A stretch of 64,000 bases of DNA from Pedobacter sp. PF22-3. Lineage in GTDB: Bacteria; Bacteroidota; Bacteroidia; Sphingobacteriales; Sphingobacteriaceae. The notes under the pieces were generated by a model that worked only from the letters and a program-made list of their open reading frames with translations, was not told where the DNA came from and searched no databases. Where the stretch lies: contig NZ_JAPIVP010000005.1 of the NCBI RefSeq assembly GCF_026239555.1, positions 186,001 to 250,000 on the forward strand, in the 5' to 3' direction. Position numbers and translations under genes: made by a program. Below are positions 24,476 to 33,200 of the stretch, piece after piece; within the stretch, counting starts at the first letter, position 1; every line of letters begins with the position of its first letter.

Positions 24476-26029
24476 ATGCAAGAAACTAAAATATTATGGG
24501 CTGATGATGAAATCGACCTGTTAAAACCTCATATATTATTATTAAATGATAAAGGTTACCATGTAACCACTTTTACCAATGGTAACGACGCTCTTGAAGC
24601 ATTTGGCAAAGCCCATTTTGACCTGGTTTTCCTTGATGAGAACATGCCTGGTATGAGCGGTATTGAAACGTTATCAGCCATTAAAAACCTAAATCCTGAT
24701 GTTCCTGTGGTGCTGATTACTAAAAGTGAAGAAGAAAACCTGATGGAAGATGCGATAGGTAGCAAAATTGATGATTATCTGATCAAGCCTGTAAACCCTA
24801 AGCAGGTTTTGCTGACCATTAAAAAGCTGATCGACAATAAACGTTTGGTGAGTGAGAAAACTTCTATGGCCTATCAGCAAGATTTTCGCCGTTTGGGTAT
24901 GACATTGGGTGACAGGCTTAATTATGAAGAATGGATTGATGTTTACAAAAAAATAGTTTTTTGGGAGCTTGAGTTAGAAAAACTGGACGATCCGCAGATG
25001 CATGAAATTTTAACCATGCAAAAACAAGAGGCCAATACCCAGTTTACAAAATTTATTGAGGAAAATTACCTGGATTGGATTAAGAATAAAGATAATGCAC
25101 CTTTGCTTTCCAACGAGTTATTAAAGAAAAAAGCCTTTCCGCTTATCAATGATAATACACCGGTATTTTTTATCCTGATTGATAATTTAAGATATGATCA
25201 ATGGAAAATCATCAATCCGTTGATATCAGAATATTTCAGGATAGATGAAGAGGATATGTATACCAGTATTTTGCCAACTGCAACACAATATGCCCGTAAT
25301 GCAATCTTCTCTGGTATGATGCCTTTGGATATGGAAAAGCGTTTCCCTCAACTTTGGCAGAACGATGATGATGAAGGCGGTAAAAACATGCATGAAGAGG
25401 CTTTCCTGGCCGATAATATTAAACGTAACTTAAGAAAGGATTGTAAATTCAGTTATAATAAAATCCTAACTTTTGAGCAGGGGAAAGATCTTGTTGAACA
25501 GACAAACAACTTATTGCAGAATGATTTTAACGCTATTGTGTTCAATTTTGTTGATATGCTGAGTCATGCGCGTACGGATATGCAGATGATCCGTGAATTG
25601 GCTAACGATGATGCGGCTTACCGTTCGTTAACCTTATCATGGTTTGAGCACTCACCCCTTTGGGATTTATTGAAGAAAATTTCGCAGAAGAAAGTAAAAG
25701 TGATTATCACCACCGATCACGGAACCATCCGTGTTAAAAAACCGGTTAAAGTGATTGGTGATAGAAGTACAAATACCAATTTAAGATATAAGCAGGGCAG
25801 AAACCTTAATTTTAATGCAAAAGAAGTGTTTTTGATTAAAAACCCCCATGATGCTTTGCTGCCGAAGATCAACATCAGCAGCAGTTATATTTTTGCAAGG
25901 GAGGATAGCTATTTCGTTTATCCGAACAATTACAATCAATTTGTGAATTATTATAACGAAACTTTCCAGCATGGCGGTATTTCATTGGAGGAAATGATTA
26001 TTCCGGTGGTGACGTATTCGCCCAGGTAG
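24476..26029 (+). CDS. porX: PorX-type response regulator with PglZ phosphodiesterase domain
   Basis: 517 residues from the ATG at 24476; the open frame starts seven codons earlier, but MQETKILWADDE is the usual PorX start and length. Residues 1-120 are a receiver with phospho-acceptor Asp54 (LVFLDENMPG) and conserved Lys in DDYLIKPVNP. From about 200 on is a PglZ/alkaline-phosphatase-like domain (FFILIDNLRYDQW, ILPTATQYARNAIFSG, NFVDMLSHAR, IITTDHGTIRV). PorX with the PorY kinase controls the type IX secretion system and gliding in related bacteria; the PglZ domain of PorX hydrolyses cyclic oligonucleotides. No porY in the window. Confidence 0.93.
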   Translation: MQETKILWADDEIDLLKPHILLLNDKGYHVTTFTNGNDALEAFGKAHFDLVFLDENMPGMSGIETLSAIKNLNPDVPVVLITKSEEENLMEDAIGSKIDDYLIKPVNPKQVLLTIKKLIDNKRLVSEKTSMAYQQDFRRLGMTLGDRLNYEEWIDVYKKIVFWELELEKLDDPQMHEILTMQKQEANTQFTKFIEENYLDWIKNKDNAPLLSNELLKKKAFPLINDNTPVFFILIDNLRYDQWKIINPLISEYFRIDEEDMYTSILPTATQYARNAIFSGMMPLDMEKRFPQLWQNDDDEGGKNMHEEAFLADNIKRNLRKDCKFSYNKILTFEQGKDLVEQTNNLLQNDFNAIVFNFVDMLSHARTDMQMIRELANDDAAYRSLTLSWFEHSPLWDLLKKISQKKVKVIITTDHGTIRVKKPVKVIGDRSTNTNLRYKQGRNLNFNAKEVFLIKNPHDALLPKINISSSYIFAREDSYFVYPNNYNQFVNYYNETFQHGGISLEEMIIPVVTYSPR

Positions 26030-26086
26030 TTTGAGGGATTTGAGATATTAGATTTGAGACATGAGGCCGTTCATTTTCAATAGGAT

Positions 26087-26150
26087 CGTCCTCCTGAACT
26101 TTTTTCAGGATCTGCCGCGCTGGTAAGGTCTTCGACAGGCTCAGACTGAC
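26087..26150. repeat. Palindromic intergenic element, class A/B hybrid (copy 7)
   Basis: TCGTCCTCCTGAACTTTTTT then CAGGATCTG, ending CTTCGACAGGCTCAGACTGAC. Arms pair imperfectly. Lies 3' of porX. Confidence 0.65.
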
Positions 26151-26165
26151 AAATCATAAATAATC

Positions 26166-26208
26166 AGGCAAAAGCAATGCAATTATGTATTACTTTTGCC
26201 TTTATTTT
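26166..26208 (+). terminator. Terminator-like hairpin between porX and tsaE
   Basis: AGGCAAAAG (26166-26174) and CTTTTGCCT (26193-26201) form a perfect nine-bp stem with an 18-base loop, followed by TTATTTTAT. The right arm overlaps TACTTTTG (26191-26198), a -7 box match 16 bases before the tsaE ATG, so one sequence may end porX and start tsaE. Confidence 0.5.
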
Positions 26209-26213
26209 ATCAA

Positions 26214-26630
26214 ATGGATATCGAAGTAAATAGTTTAGCCGATTTACCTGTTGTTGCCCAGCAACTTTCAGCTTTTGCCAATGGCCAAAAAGTCTTCATT
26301 TTTGAGGGTGATATGGGCGCTGGAAAAACAACCTTCATCAAAAAATTCTGTAAACATTTAGGTGTTGTAGATGTGGTTTCGAGCCCTACCTATTCTATTG
26401 TTAATGAGTATGAGCGCCCTAGTGGTTCGGTATTCCATTTCGACTTTTATAGAATAAAAGATATTCACGAAGCCTACGATTTGGGTTACGAAGAATATTT
26501 TTATGGTGGTGGTATTTGCTTAATAGAATGGCCAGAGCGGGTAGAAGAACTATTACCCGAAAGCTTTATTAAGGTTGAGATTAGCGTACTGGATGAAAAC
26601 CGCAGATTGTTTAAGTTTTCGAAGGTATAA
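26214..26630 (+). CDS. tsaE: tRNA threonylcarbamoyladenosine biosynthesis ATPase TsaE
   Basis: 138 residues from the ATG at 26214; an upstream TTG at 26196 is less likely. P-loop GDMGAGKTTFIKKFC, then SSPTYSIVNEY, FHFDFYRIKD and CLIEWPERVEELLP, all TsaE signatures. Works with TsaB, TsaC and TsaD to make t6A at position 37 of ANN-decoding tRNAs. Followed 73 bases later by ald on the same strand. Confidence 0.95.
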   Translation: MDIEVNSLADLPVVAQQLSAFANGQKVFIFEGDMGAGKTTFIKKFCKHLGVVDVVSSPTYSIVNEYERPSGSVFHFDFYRIKDIHEAYDLGYEEYFYGGGICLIEWPERVEELLPESFIKVEISVLDENRRLFKFSKV

Positions 26631-26703
26631 CATTTAGTTATCAATAAATTAACAGATTTTCCGTATCTTGAACGACCTAAAACTATCATAATTTTAATTC
26701 AAC

Positions 26704-27930
26704 ATGGCTACAGGATTACGGGAAGGAATGGCCGATATAGCTCGTCAGGGTTTACTACAAACGCAGGAAGCAACGCTAGAAACCAGAAATAAAAAAAACA
26801 GTCTATACATAGGAATACCTAAAGAAATTTCTTTTCAGGAAAACAGAATCGCATTAACCCCTTTATCTGTTGCTTTGTTGGTAAACAACGGGCATCGGGT
26901 TGTTTTAGAAAGTGGGGCAGGTATTGCCGCTAATTTTTCTGATACCGAATATGCGGAGCAGGGTGCAAAAATTGCCTATAACAAAAAAGAAGTTTTTGAT
27001 GCTGATATCCTGGTTAAGATTGCCCCTCCAATGCTCGAAGAGATTGAGATGATGCATAAGGGGCAAACACTTATTTCTTCTTTACAGACCGGAACGTTAA
27101 AGCAGGATTATCTTAAAGCATTGATGCATAAAAAAATTAATGCATTATGTTTTGAGAATCTCCGTGATGAAGGTAATATACTGAGTGTAGTACGCGCCAT
27201 GAGCGAAATAGTAGGTTCAACCTCTATTTTAATTGCTGCCGAATATTTAAGTAATGTAACCGGGGGCAAGGGCTTAATGTTAGGGGGCTTCACAGGGGTT
27301 CCTCCAACAGAAATTGTGATTTTGGGTGCCGGAACGGTTGGCGAATATGCCGCCAGAACAGCTTTGGCACTAGGAGCAGAGGTAAAAGTTTTTGATAGTT
27401 CCATTTACCGTTTACGCCGCCTGCAGAATAATCTGGGCAGCAGGGTATTTACCTCGGTAATGCAGCCAATTGTTTTAAATAAAGCAATTATAACCTGCGA
27501 TGTAGTAATTGGTGCCATTAGGGCTACACACGGCCGTAGTCCGTGCATAGTAATGGAAGAAACTGTTGCCCGTATGAAACCACATTCGGTGGTTATTGAT
27601 GTGAGTATTGATCAAGGCGGCTGCTTTGAAACTTCGGAGGTTACCAACCATACCAACCCGGTTTTTAGAAAATACGATGTAATCCACTATTGTGTGCCTA
27701 ATATTGCTTCGCGCGTTCCAAGAACAGCTTCTTATGCACTTACTAATATCTTTGCTCCAATTTTATTGGATATAGGTGAATTTGGAGGATTAATGAATAT
27801 GGTTTGGAATAATCCGGGTATCCGCGAAGCACTTTATATTTATCAAGGTAATTGTACCAATAAAGATTTGGCAGATATGTTTAATTTGCCGTTTAAAGAT
27901 CTTGAATTATTGGTGGTTTCGAATCAATAA
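26704..27930 (+). CDS. ald: Alanine dehydrogenase
   Basis: 408 residues. Family start IGIPKEISFQENRIALTP comes after a 37-residue N-terminal extension common in Bacteroidota. Substrate and catalytic elements: KIAPP (Lys), ISSLQTGTL, and a Rossmann NAD site VILGAGTVGEYAARTALALG. VIDVSIDQGGCFETS and TNPVFRKYDVIHYCVPN are conserved. Interconverts L-alanine and pyruvate plus ammonia with NAD(H). Two kinds of alanine-handling proteins (this and the dipeptidase next to it) are adjacent, which may be chance. Confidence 0.94.
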   Translation: MATGLREGMADIARQGLLQTQEATLETRNKKNSLYIGIPKEISFQENRIALTPLSVALLVNNGHRVVLESGAGIAANFSDTEYAEQGAKIAYNKKEVFDADILVKIAPPMLEEIEMMHKGQTLISSLQTGTLKQDYLKALMHKKINALCFENLRDEGNILSVVRAMSEIVGSTSILIAAEYLSNVTGGKGLMLGGFTGVPPTEIVILGAGTVGEYAARTALALGAEVKVFDSSIYRLRRLQNNLGSRVFTSVMQPIVLNKAIITCDVVIGAIRATHGRSPCIVMEETVARMKPHSVVIDVSIDQGGCFETSEVTNHTNPVFRKYDVIHYCVPNIASRVPRTASYALTNIFAPILLDIGEFGGLMNMVWNNPGIREALYIYQGNCTNKDLADMFNLPFKDLELLVVSNQ

Positions 27931-28004
27931 AAAAATGTAAAATGGGGGATTTGAGAGGGATAATGGTGGTGGATTGATACTTGATTCTTACACTTGATAC
28001 TATT

Positions 28005-28691
28005 ATGATAAAATTCAATCTGTTAGCTTTATTCTTTTTCTTCTCGGTTGCTGTAAATGCTCAAAATAAACCTCTTGCGATAAAAAAGCTGGTTATAGTA
28101 AATTCTTACAACCAATACCTGGCTTCTGTAAAATCGAATCCCAATAACGAACTGGTTGAAATCAAAAAAGCCATTCCAACGATTAAGCTGGATATCCGCT
28201 ACGCCACTAAAAATAATTTTATGCAACAGGTAATGTATAAACAGGCGAGGGCATTTGCCAGAAAACCAGTGGTAGAATCGTTAAAAAGAATCCAAACAGC
28301 ATTAAATAAAAAAGGCTACGGCTTAAAAATATTTGATGGCTACCGTCCGTACGCCATTACGGTAGAATTTTATAAAAAGGCAAGTGATAAAAATTTTGTA
28401 GCCAATCCGGCAAAGGGATCGAAACATAATAGGGGCTGTGCGGTAGATTTAACGTTGATTAATCTGAAAACGGGCAAAGAATTACTTATGCCAACACCTT
28501 ACGATAGTTTTTCGGCAGCTGCTGCGGCCAAATATGAAAACGTATCACCAGAGGCGAAGAAAAATCGTGATTTCCTCATCGCCATCATGGCCAAATACCG
28601 CATGAATGTGTTAGAAAATGAATGGTGGCATTATGATTTTTCGGATTGGAAAAATTACGATTTAATGGATATTCCCTTCGAAAAGCTGTAA
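28005..28691 (+). CDS. ddpX: VanX-type D-alanyl-D-alanine dipeptidase, exported
   Basis: 228 residues from ATG 28005; a TTG at 27981 is in frame but would precede the signal peptide (1-19, ending AVNAQ). Zinc site of the M15D family: SKHNRGCAVDLTL (His, Asp) and ENEWWHYDF (Glu-x-x-His), with DIRYATKNNFM and FDGYRPYAITVEFY. Hydrolyses D-Ala-D-Ala or related peptidoglycan dipeptides in the periplasm, more likely for cell-wall turnover than for vancomycin resistance as no VanS/R/H/A is present. The symbol is by similarity. Confidence 0.88.
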   Translation: MIKFNLLALFFFFSVAVNAQNKPLAIKKLVIVNSYNQYLASVKSNPNNELVEIKKAIPTIKLDIRYATKNNFMQQVMYKQARAFARKPVVESLKRIQTALNKKGYGLKIFDGYRPYAITVEFYKKASDKNFVANPAKGSKHNRGCAVDLTLINLKTGKELLMPTPYDSFSAAAAAKYENVSPEAKKNRDFLIAIMAKYRMNVLENEWWHYDFSDWKNYDLMDIPFEKL

Positions 28692-28750
28692 TAAGTTAAT
28701 TGGTTCAATAGTTATTGGTTAATTGGGCTGGGAATACAACACTGTTTGCT

Positions 28751-28790
28751 TCATTTCGACTGAAGCATCGCGAAACGGAGAAATCTATTC
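28751..28790. repeat. Fragment of a class B palindromic element (copy 8)
   Basis: TCATTTCGACTGAAGCATCG then GAGAAATCTATTC: the left arm only. Confidence 0.6.
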
Positions 28791-28804
28791 TTGAAAATAC
28801 CTGT

Positions 28805-28881
28805 GGTGTAAGATGTTATCATTTTACACCAAATCGGTGATATTTAATTTTACAAGTGTCAGGTGTTACCACCTGACAACA
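28805..28881. terminator. Two hairpins in the convergent gap
   Basis: GGTGTAA (28805-28811) pairs with TTACACC (28824-28830). TGTCAGGTG (28857-28865) pairs perfectly with CACCTGACA (28870-28878) around a TTAC loop. They lie between convergent genes, so either could terminate transcription, though T-tracts are poor. Confidence 0.5.
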
Positions 28882-28901
28882 CATTATCTATCCAACTCAG
28901 G

Positions 28902-29402
28902 TTACAAATGGTGTGGCCTACCGTACTGATCCATTTTTACCCGTGCTTTATCTTCTTTAACCGATAATTCGAAAATATAATCGTAATCATCATCCGTTAA
29001 TTCTGCTTTGGGCTTTTTACCGCCAAAGGCCTCGATAATTTCAAGAACGGTGTTAGAATGGGCAGCAATAATAATGGTTTTGCCAACATAATTGGTTTTA
29101 ATGCTATCCACAAGCGATTTGATATCTTTATAATCGATCACTTTCGGAATCACTAATGAATCTAATGTTTGGTGTGTTCTTTTCGTCGGTGTGGCAAAAG
29201 CAACGTCAAACTTTACCTTTTTAAGGTATGTGGCTAAATCTCCTGCCCGGATTTTTCCTTCATCAGAAAGGTTGGGGTTGGTATCCTGTAGATTAGATTT
29301 GTCTTTCTCTGCGTGCCTAACTATCCAAACAGTAGTCGTTTGTGCAGAAACGATATTAACAAAGAGCAGCATTAACGACAGTAATACGAACAGTTTTTTC
29401 AT
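28902..29402 (-). CDS. Exported histidine-phosphatase (phosphoglycerate-mutase-like) protein
   Basis: 166 residues with a signal peptide (1-20, ending IVSAQ). Catalytic RHAEK (phospho-accepting His), ATPTKRTHQTLDSL and a second catalytic His in IIIAAHSNTVLEII. Short SixA-like branch of the histidine phosphatase superfamily, here exported to the periplasm. Substrate unknown. Confidence 0.88.
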   Translation of the reverse strand: MKKLFVLLSLMLLFVNIVSAQTTTVWIVRHAEKDKSNLQDTNPNLSDEGKIRAGDLATYLKKVKFDVAFATPTKRTHQTLDSLVIPKVIDYKDIKSLVDSIKTNYVGKTIIIAAHSNTVLEIIEAFGGKKPKAELTDDDYDYIFELSVKEDKARVKMDQYGRPHHL

Positions 29403-29440
29403 GTGATAAATATTAAAAAAATTAATTAGATAAGGAAAAA

Positions 29441-30484
29441 CTAAAAAATTATAGCTGCGACCAGTTTTTCAATATCTTCTTTTTCATGCCACGAAGAAAG
29501 TACGATACGATCCAAAGGCGTGTCGCCTGGGTTTGGATAGGGAAAAGATGAAATTAAAATCTGCCTTTGCAGGAGTCGTTCTGAGAAATTAATATCGCCG
29601 GGCAAATATACCGGAAAACCATACTCATGTTTGCAGGGGTGGTTTAGTGCCGTTTCAAACCTCAGCATGTTGGTTTTCAGTTTTTTTAATGCTTTGCCAT
29701 ATATTTCATCTGCATGGATAAATGCATAAAGTCCGGCCTGGCCAGGTGGAGAAGCGCCAATAAATGTATTTGTATTTTTAAATTTAGCTATCATTTTATT
29801 GGACGCCAAAACAATACCTGCATCTATGCCTAACGCCTTAGCCATTGAGGCAACCACTATGTTTTCGATGTTTTCTTGTTTAGGGAGATTTATAGTGGCA
29901 CCCATGCCATTGTTATTTACACCAATTCCATGCGAATCGTCAACGATTAACATTACGTTTTTATCTCTCCTGATTTCTTTTACAAAGTCGAAGTTATAAA
30001 TTTCGGGCACAAGATTATTCATCGAATTGCTGATTAAAACCCAAGTTTTTTCTTCAGATGCATTTATCCTTTCGATGGTTTCCAGTTTCCATTTTTCAAA
30101 CGGCATTAAGTTTCTGGTTTGATTTTCTGCTAACCAAAGCGAAGGATGTGTGGCTGGAGCATAAATTACCTGTCCTAGTTTCGATAAAGCCTTAACGGTA
30201 AGCTGTGCAGCTAAATATCCACTTGAAGTAATCAAAGCTGCCTCTGATCCGTAGCGTGCTGCGGCTACTTTTTCGGCATCATTATAAATGCCCAGCTGAA
30301 TATTGTTGGTGCGGCTTGTTCCATTGTTTAAACCAAATTTTTTAATCCCTTCAACATATAAATCAATGAAATCCTGATTTTGGGGAATGCCTAAATAGGC
30401 TGTTCCGCCAAAGTATAAATAGTTGTTCCCCTCAATATTTATTTTATTAGAAAAAGGTTGATCAATCGATTTAAAATCCCGCAT
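29441..30484 (-). CDS. PLP-dependent aminotransferase (8-amino-7-oxononanoate-synthase-like)
   Basis: 347 residues, fold type I. Features: SSGYLAAQLTVKAL, VDDSHGIGVNNNGMGA (Asp and His contacting PLP) and the Schiff-base Lys in SMAKALGIDAG, where AOS enzymes usually read TLGKAFG. Relatives condense an amino acid with an acyl thioester (BioF, Kbl, serine palmitoyltransferase) or transaminate. The start overlaps the carboxypeptidase stop (TAATG), so the two are coupled. The shorter length and altered lysine region make a simple BioF call unsafe. Confidence 0.8.
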   Translation of the reverse strand: MRDFKSIDQPFSNKINIEGNNYLYFGGTAYLGIPQNQDFIDLYVEGIKKFGLNNGTSRTNNIQLGIYNDAEKVAAARYGSEAALITSSGYLAAQLTVKALSKLGQVIYAPATHPSLWLAENQTRNLMPFEKWKLETIERINASEEKTWVLISNSMNNLVPEIYNFDFVKEIRRDKNVMLIVDDSHGIGVNNNGMGATINLPKQENIENIVVASMAKALGIDAGIVLASNKMIAKFKNTNTFIGASPPGQAGLYAFIHADEIYGKALKKLKTNMLRFETALNHPCKHEYGFPVYLPGDINFSERLLQRQILISSFPYPNPGDTPLDRIVLSSWHEKEDIEKLVAAIIF

Positions 30485-31812
30485 TAAAAATTATCATGTA
30501 TATAAGTAATTATTCTCACCATTTCTCCACGCACCTCGGTAGTTGGTTTTACAAAATTATTGTTCATAAAGGAATAGATATACGTTTTCCCTTTTTTAGT
30601 CAATACATATCCACTTTGATTATGAACACCACCGAGCGAACCTGTTTTTCCGAAGATAAAAGGTTTGTCGGTTTTAGGATAAGCACTTTTTAAAGTGCCA
30701 CTTTTTCCTCCGGCAGGCAGCATATCGAACAGCCTCTCCCGATTGTTTACCAACTTATAAATGGAATCGAGTAAGTACACATTATCACGTGGGGTAAATA
30801 AATTCTGGCGGGACAGCCCGGATCCATCAGCCCATTTTACTTGATCAGGGAGAAAAGAAAGGTAGTTTTTCGTAATGTAATCAATGGCTTTGGTTGTACT
30901 TAATGTATCGCCAATCTGGTTGGAGCAAACCAATAACAGGTGTTCAGCAATAAAATTATCGCTGGGCAACATCATGTGCTTTAGAACCGAATCGCGCTTT
31001 GCACCTGATAAGGTTTTAGCATCCTGTGGTATTTTTAAATTTATGATGCCAACGGGTTTGTGTAAAGTATCTGCCAGTATCTCAACAGTAACCTGCATAC
31101 TGGTTTTATACGGGTTTTGCTGATTATAGCCGGGTTTTACCGCAACTGCCGGGTAGTGGAAGCGGTTAGTTAAAAAATCTCTGCTTACCTGGAAACTGCC
31201 TGTTTTCCTGGTAGAATCTATTTCGAAGCAGGAGGTAAAAACCTTTGGTTCAATATTAATTTTATTTGGAGCGGCATAGGTAGAAGTAACCATGTTATCC
31301 ATAATGGGCATTTCGGTAATTTCTGGCTGGTAATAATAATCGTAATCATCCCATGACCAGCCATCGCCAAAGAAATTGCCCGAATATCTTCCCGGTGAAA
31401 AAAAAAGTTTTTTATTTGAGGCCAGGAGAAAATTGTATGCCGATTTATCTTTTACGGCAAACTGTAAAAAAGAAGGATCTCCCGTTCCCCAAAAAATTAA
31501 TGAATCATTCCGCTCGATGTATTTTAAAGCTGGCATTAAATCGGGCAGCATTTGTAAGCTCGCAAAAAAAGTATACAGTTTGGTATTAGATGCTGGGGTA
31601 AAATACTGATCTGCATCTTTCTGAAAAATCATTTTTTTATCTATTGGATTATAAAGTGCAAAACCAACCTGATATTGTTTAATCACCTGCGAATTTTTAA
31701 ATTCTCTGGCTACTTTTTTTGAAACACTCTTATTCGTTGAGCAGCCTGCTAACAAGCTAAGGGACAGAACAAAGCCGATAAAAATAAAAATATGATTTTT
31801 TAAAGGAAACAT
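30484..31812 (-). CDS. dacB: PBP4-type D-alanyl-D-alanine carboxypeptidase lipoprotein
   Basis: 442 residues. Lipobox SLLAGC (Cys24). Penicillin-binding motifs of the S13 family: SxxK in TPASNTKLYTF, SxN-like DNFIAEHLLL, KTG in IFGKTGSLGGV. Cuts the terminal D-Ala or cross-bridges of peptidoglycan from the outer membrane or periplasm. A one-base overlap links it to the downstream PLP gene. Divergent from the aspartyl protease gene. Confidence 0.9.
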   Translation of the reverse strand: MFPLKNHIFIFIGFVLSLSLLAGCSTNKSVSKKVAREFKNSQVIKQYQVGFALYNPIDKKMIFQKDADQYFTPASNTKLYTFFASLQMLPDLMPALKYIERNDSLIFWGTGDPSFLQFAVKDKSAYNFLLASNKKLFFSPGRYSGNFFGDGWSWDDYDYYYQPEITEMPIMDNMVTSTYAAPNKINIEPKVFTSCFEIDSTRKTGSFQVSRDFLTNRFHYPAVAVKPGYNQQNPYKTSMQVTVEILADTLHKPVGIINLKIPQDAKTLSGAKRDSVLKHMMLPSDNFIAEHLLLVCSNQIGDTLSTTKAIDYITKNYLSFLPDQVKWADGSGLSRQNLFTPRDNVYLLDSIYKLVNNRERLFDMLPAGGKSGTLKSAYPKTDKPFIFGKTGSLGGVHNQSGYVLTKKGKTYIYSFMNNNFVKPTTEVRGEMVRIITYIHDNF

Positions 31813-31863
31813 GTGCTAAATTTAGGAGACATAAAGATTAACTAATTTATTAAATTTAGTTTA

Positions 31864-33111
31864 ATGTTAGCCAAATATAAATCCGGTGTAATAATCTGTT
31901 TACGTAAACTGACCATTTGCCTGGTGCTTGTATTTCTCGCTTTTTCTGGGTTTGGGCAAGAATTCCTCTTTAAAAGAAACCGCCAAAAACAGTCAATTCC
32001 TTTTAAGTGTATTAAAAACCTAATGGTTATTCCGGTATATGTAAATGGAAAAGGACCATATGATTTTGTGCTTGACACCGGCGTAGGCCCTATGATTATT
32101 ACAGATCCATCTATTATCGATTCTTTGAATTTTAGTGAGCTCCGTAAAATTAAAGTTTCTGGCCTGGGCATTGAAAGCGTTGATGCATATGTTTCTCAAA
32201 GTCTCGATGTTAAAGTAGGCCATGCAAGTATTAAATATATACCAACGGCAATCTTAAAAGAAGACTTATTTAACCTGTCAGGACATTTAGGGCTGAAAAT
32301 TTATGGTCTGCTGGGCTACAGTTTTTTTAACAGCTTTATTGTTGATATCAGGTATAGTGAGAATAGGTTGATTATTTATGGCCCTGACACCAAAATTAAA
32401 TACCGTGGAAAAAAAATACCTATCGAAATAGAGAACCAGAAGCCGTATATTTTAGCTGCGATTGATGCTCCAGACGGCAAAACAGTTGAGGCCAGATTAT
32501 TAATGGATACCGGTGCCAGCCATGCTTTATCACTCGAAATGCTCAATGGAACAGGATTTCCATTACCTGAAAAAAAAATCAAAGCTAATTTAGGAATGAG
32601 CTTAAGCGGCCAGATTAAGGGATATGTTGGTCGTGTAAGGAGATTTGATATTGGGGGCTATGTTTTTAAAGATGTTGTTGCCGGATTCCCTGATTTTAAA
32701 AGCATTTCAAATAAAATCGATTTATCGAAACGGAATGGCAATTTAGGTGCCGATTTACTTCGGAAATTTAATATTCAGTTTAACTATCAGGATGGGTTTA
32801 TTTATGTTAAACCCAACGGATTCAGGAAAACCCCATTCGAACACGATATGGTGGGTATGGTATTATATCTTGATCAGAAAACATATAAAAGAGTGCTGAT
32901 CGGAGAAATAGACGCAAATAGTCCGGCAGAAAAGGCAGGTTTGCACCCTGACGATGAAATTATTGGAGTAAACTTTAAAAGCATTGATGCCTATTCTTTA
33001 AACGATCTTTCCGAAATGTTTAAATCGAAAGCAGAAAGAACTATCATTCTCGAAATTTTTAGGGATAATCAAGTTTATCTTAAAATCGTTCGACTCGAAA
33101 AAAGAATCTGA
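31864..33111 (+). CDS. Retropepsin-like aspartyl protease with PDZ domain
   Basis: 415 residues with an N-terminal export signal (ICLVLVFLAFSGFGQ). Two aspartyl-protease half-motifs: FVLDTGVGPMII (Asp71) and LLMDTGASHALS (Asp215), so a two-lobed or dimer-like enzyme in one chain; the first triplet context is VG rather than the usual AS. A PDZ domain at about 325-415 (GEIDANSPAEKAGLHPDDE, IILEIFRD) may bind substrate tails. A periplasmic protease family common in Bacteroidota. Divergent from dacB. Confidence 0.87.
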   Translation: MLAKYKSGVIICLRKLTICLVLVFLAFSGFGQEFLFKRNRQKQSIPFKCIKNLMVIPVYVNGKGPYDFVLDTGVGPMIITDPSIIDSLNFSELRKIKVSGLGIESVDAYVSQSLDVKVGHASIKYIPTAILKEDLFNLSGHLGLKIYGLLGYSFFNSFIVDIRYSENRLIIYGPDTKIKYRGKKIPIEIENQKPYILAAIDAPDGKTVEARLLMDTGASHALSLEMLNGTGFPLPEKKIKANLGMSLSGQIKGYVGRVRRFDIGGYVFKDVVAGFPDFKSISNKIDLSKRNGNLGADLLRKFNIQFNYQDGFIYVKPNGFRKTPFEHDMVGMVLYLDQKTYKRVLIGEIDANSPAEKAGLHPDDEIIGVNFKSIDAYSLNDLSEMFKSKAERTIILEIFRDNQVYLKIVRLEKRI

Positions 33112-33200
33112 TAAAGTAATTTTCCAGTTACAAATGATTTGTCGTGTAACAAGGCTTTAACTTTAACCTCTTATTGCCAAGCAAACTAACTGTATAACAC

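Noticed and set aside
24476..26029. PglZ domain as part of a BREX or other phage-defence system
   Set aside because: Fused to a receiver in the PorX layout and surrounded by housekeeping genes; no Brx genes.
28005..28691. Vancomycin resistance gene vanX
   Set aside because: No vanH, vanA or vanRS neighbours; a cell-wall turnover dipeptidase is more likely.
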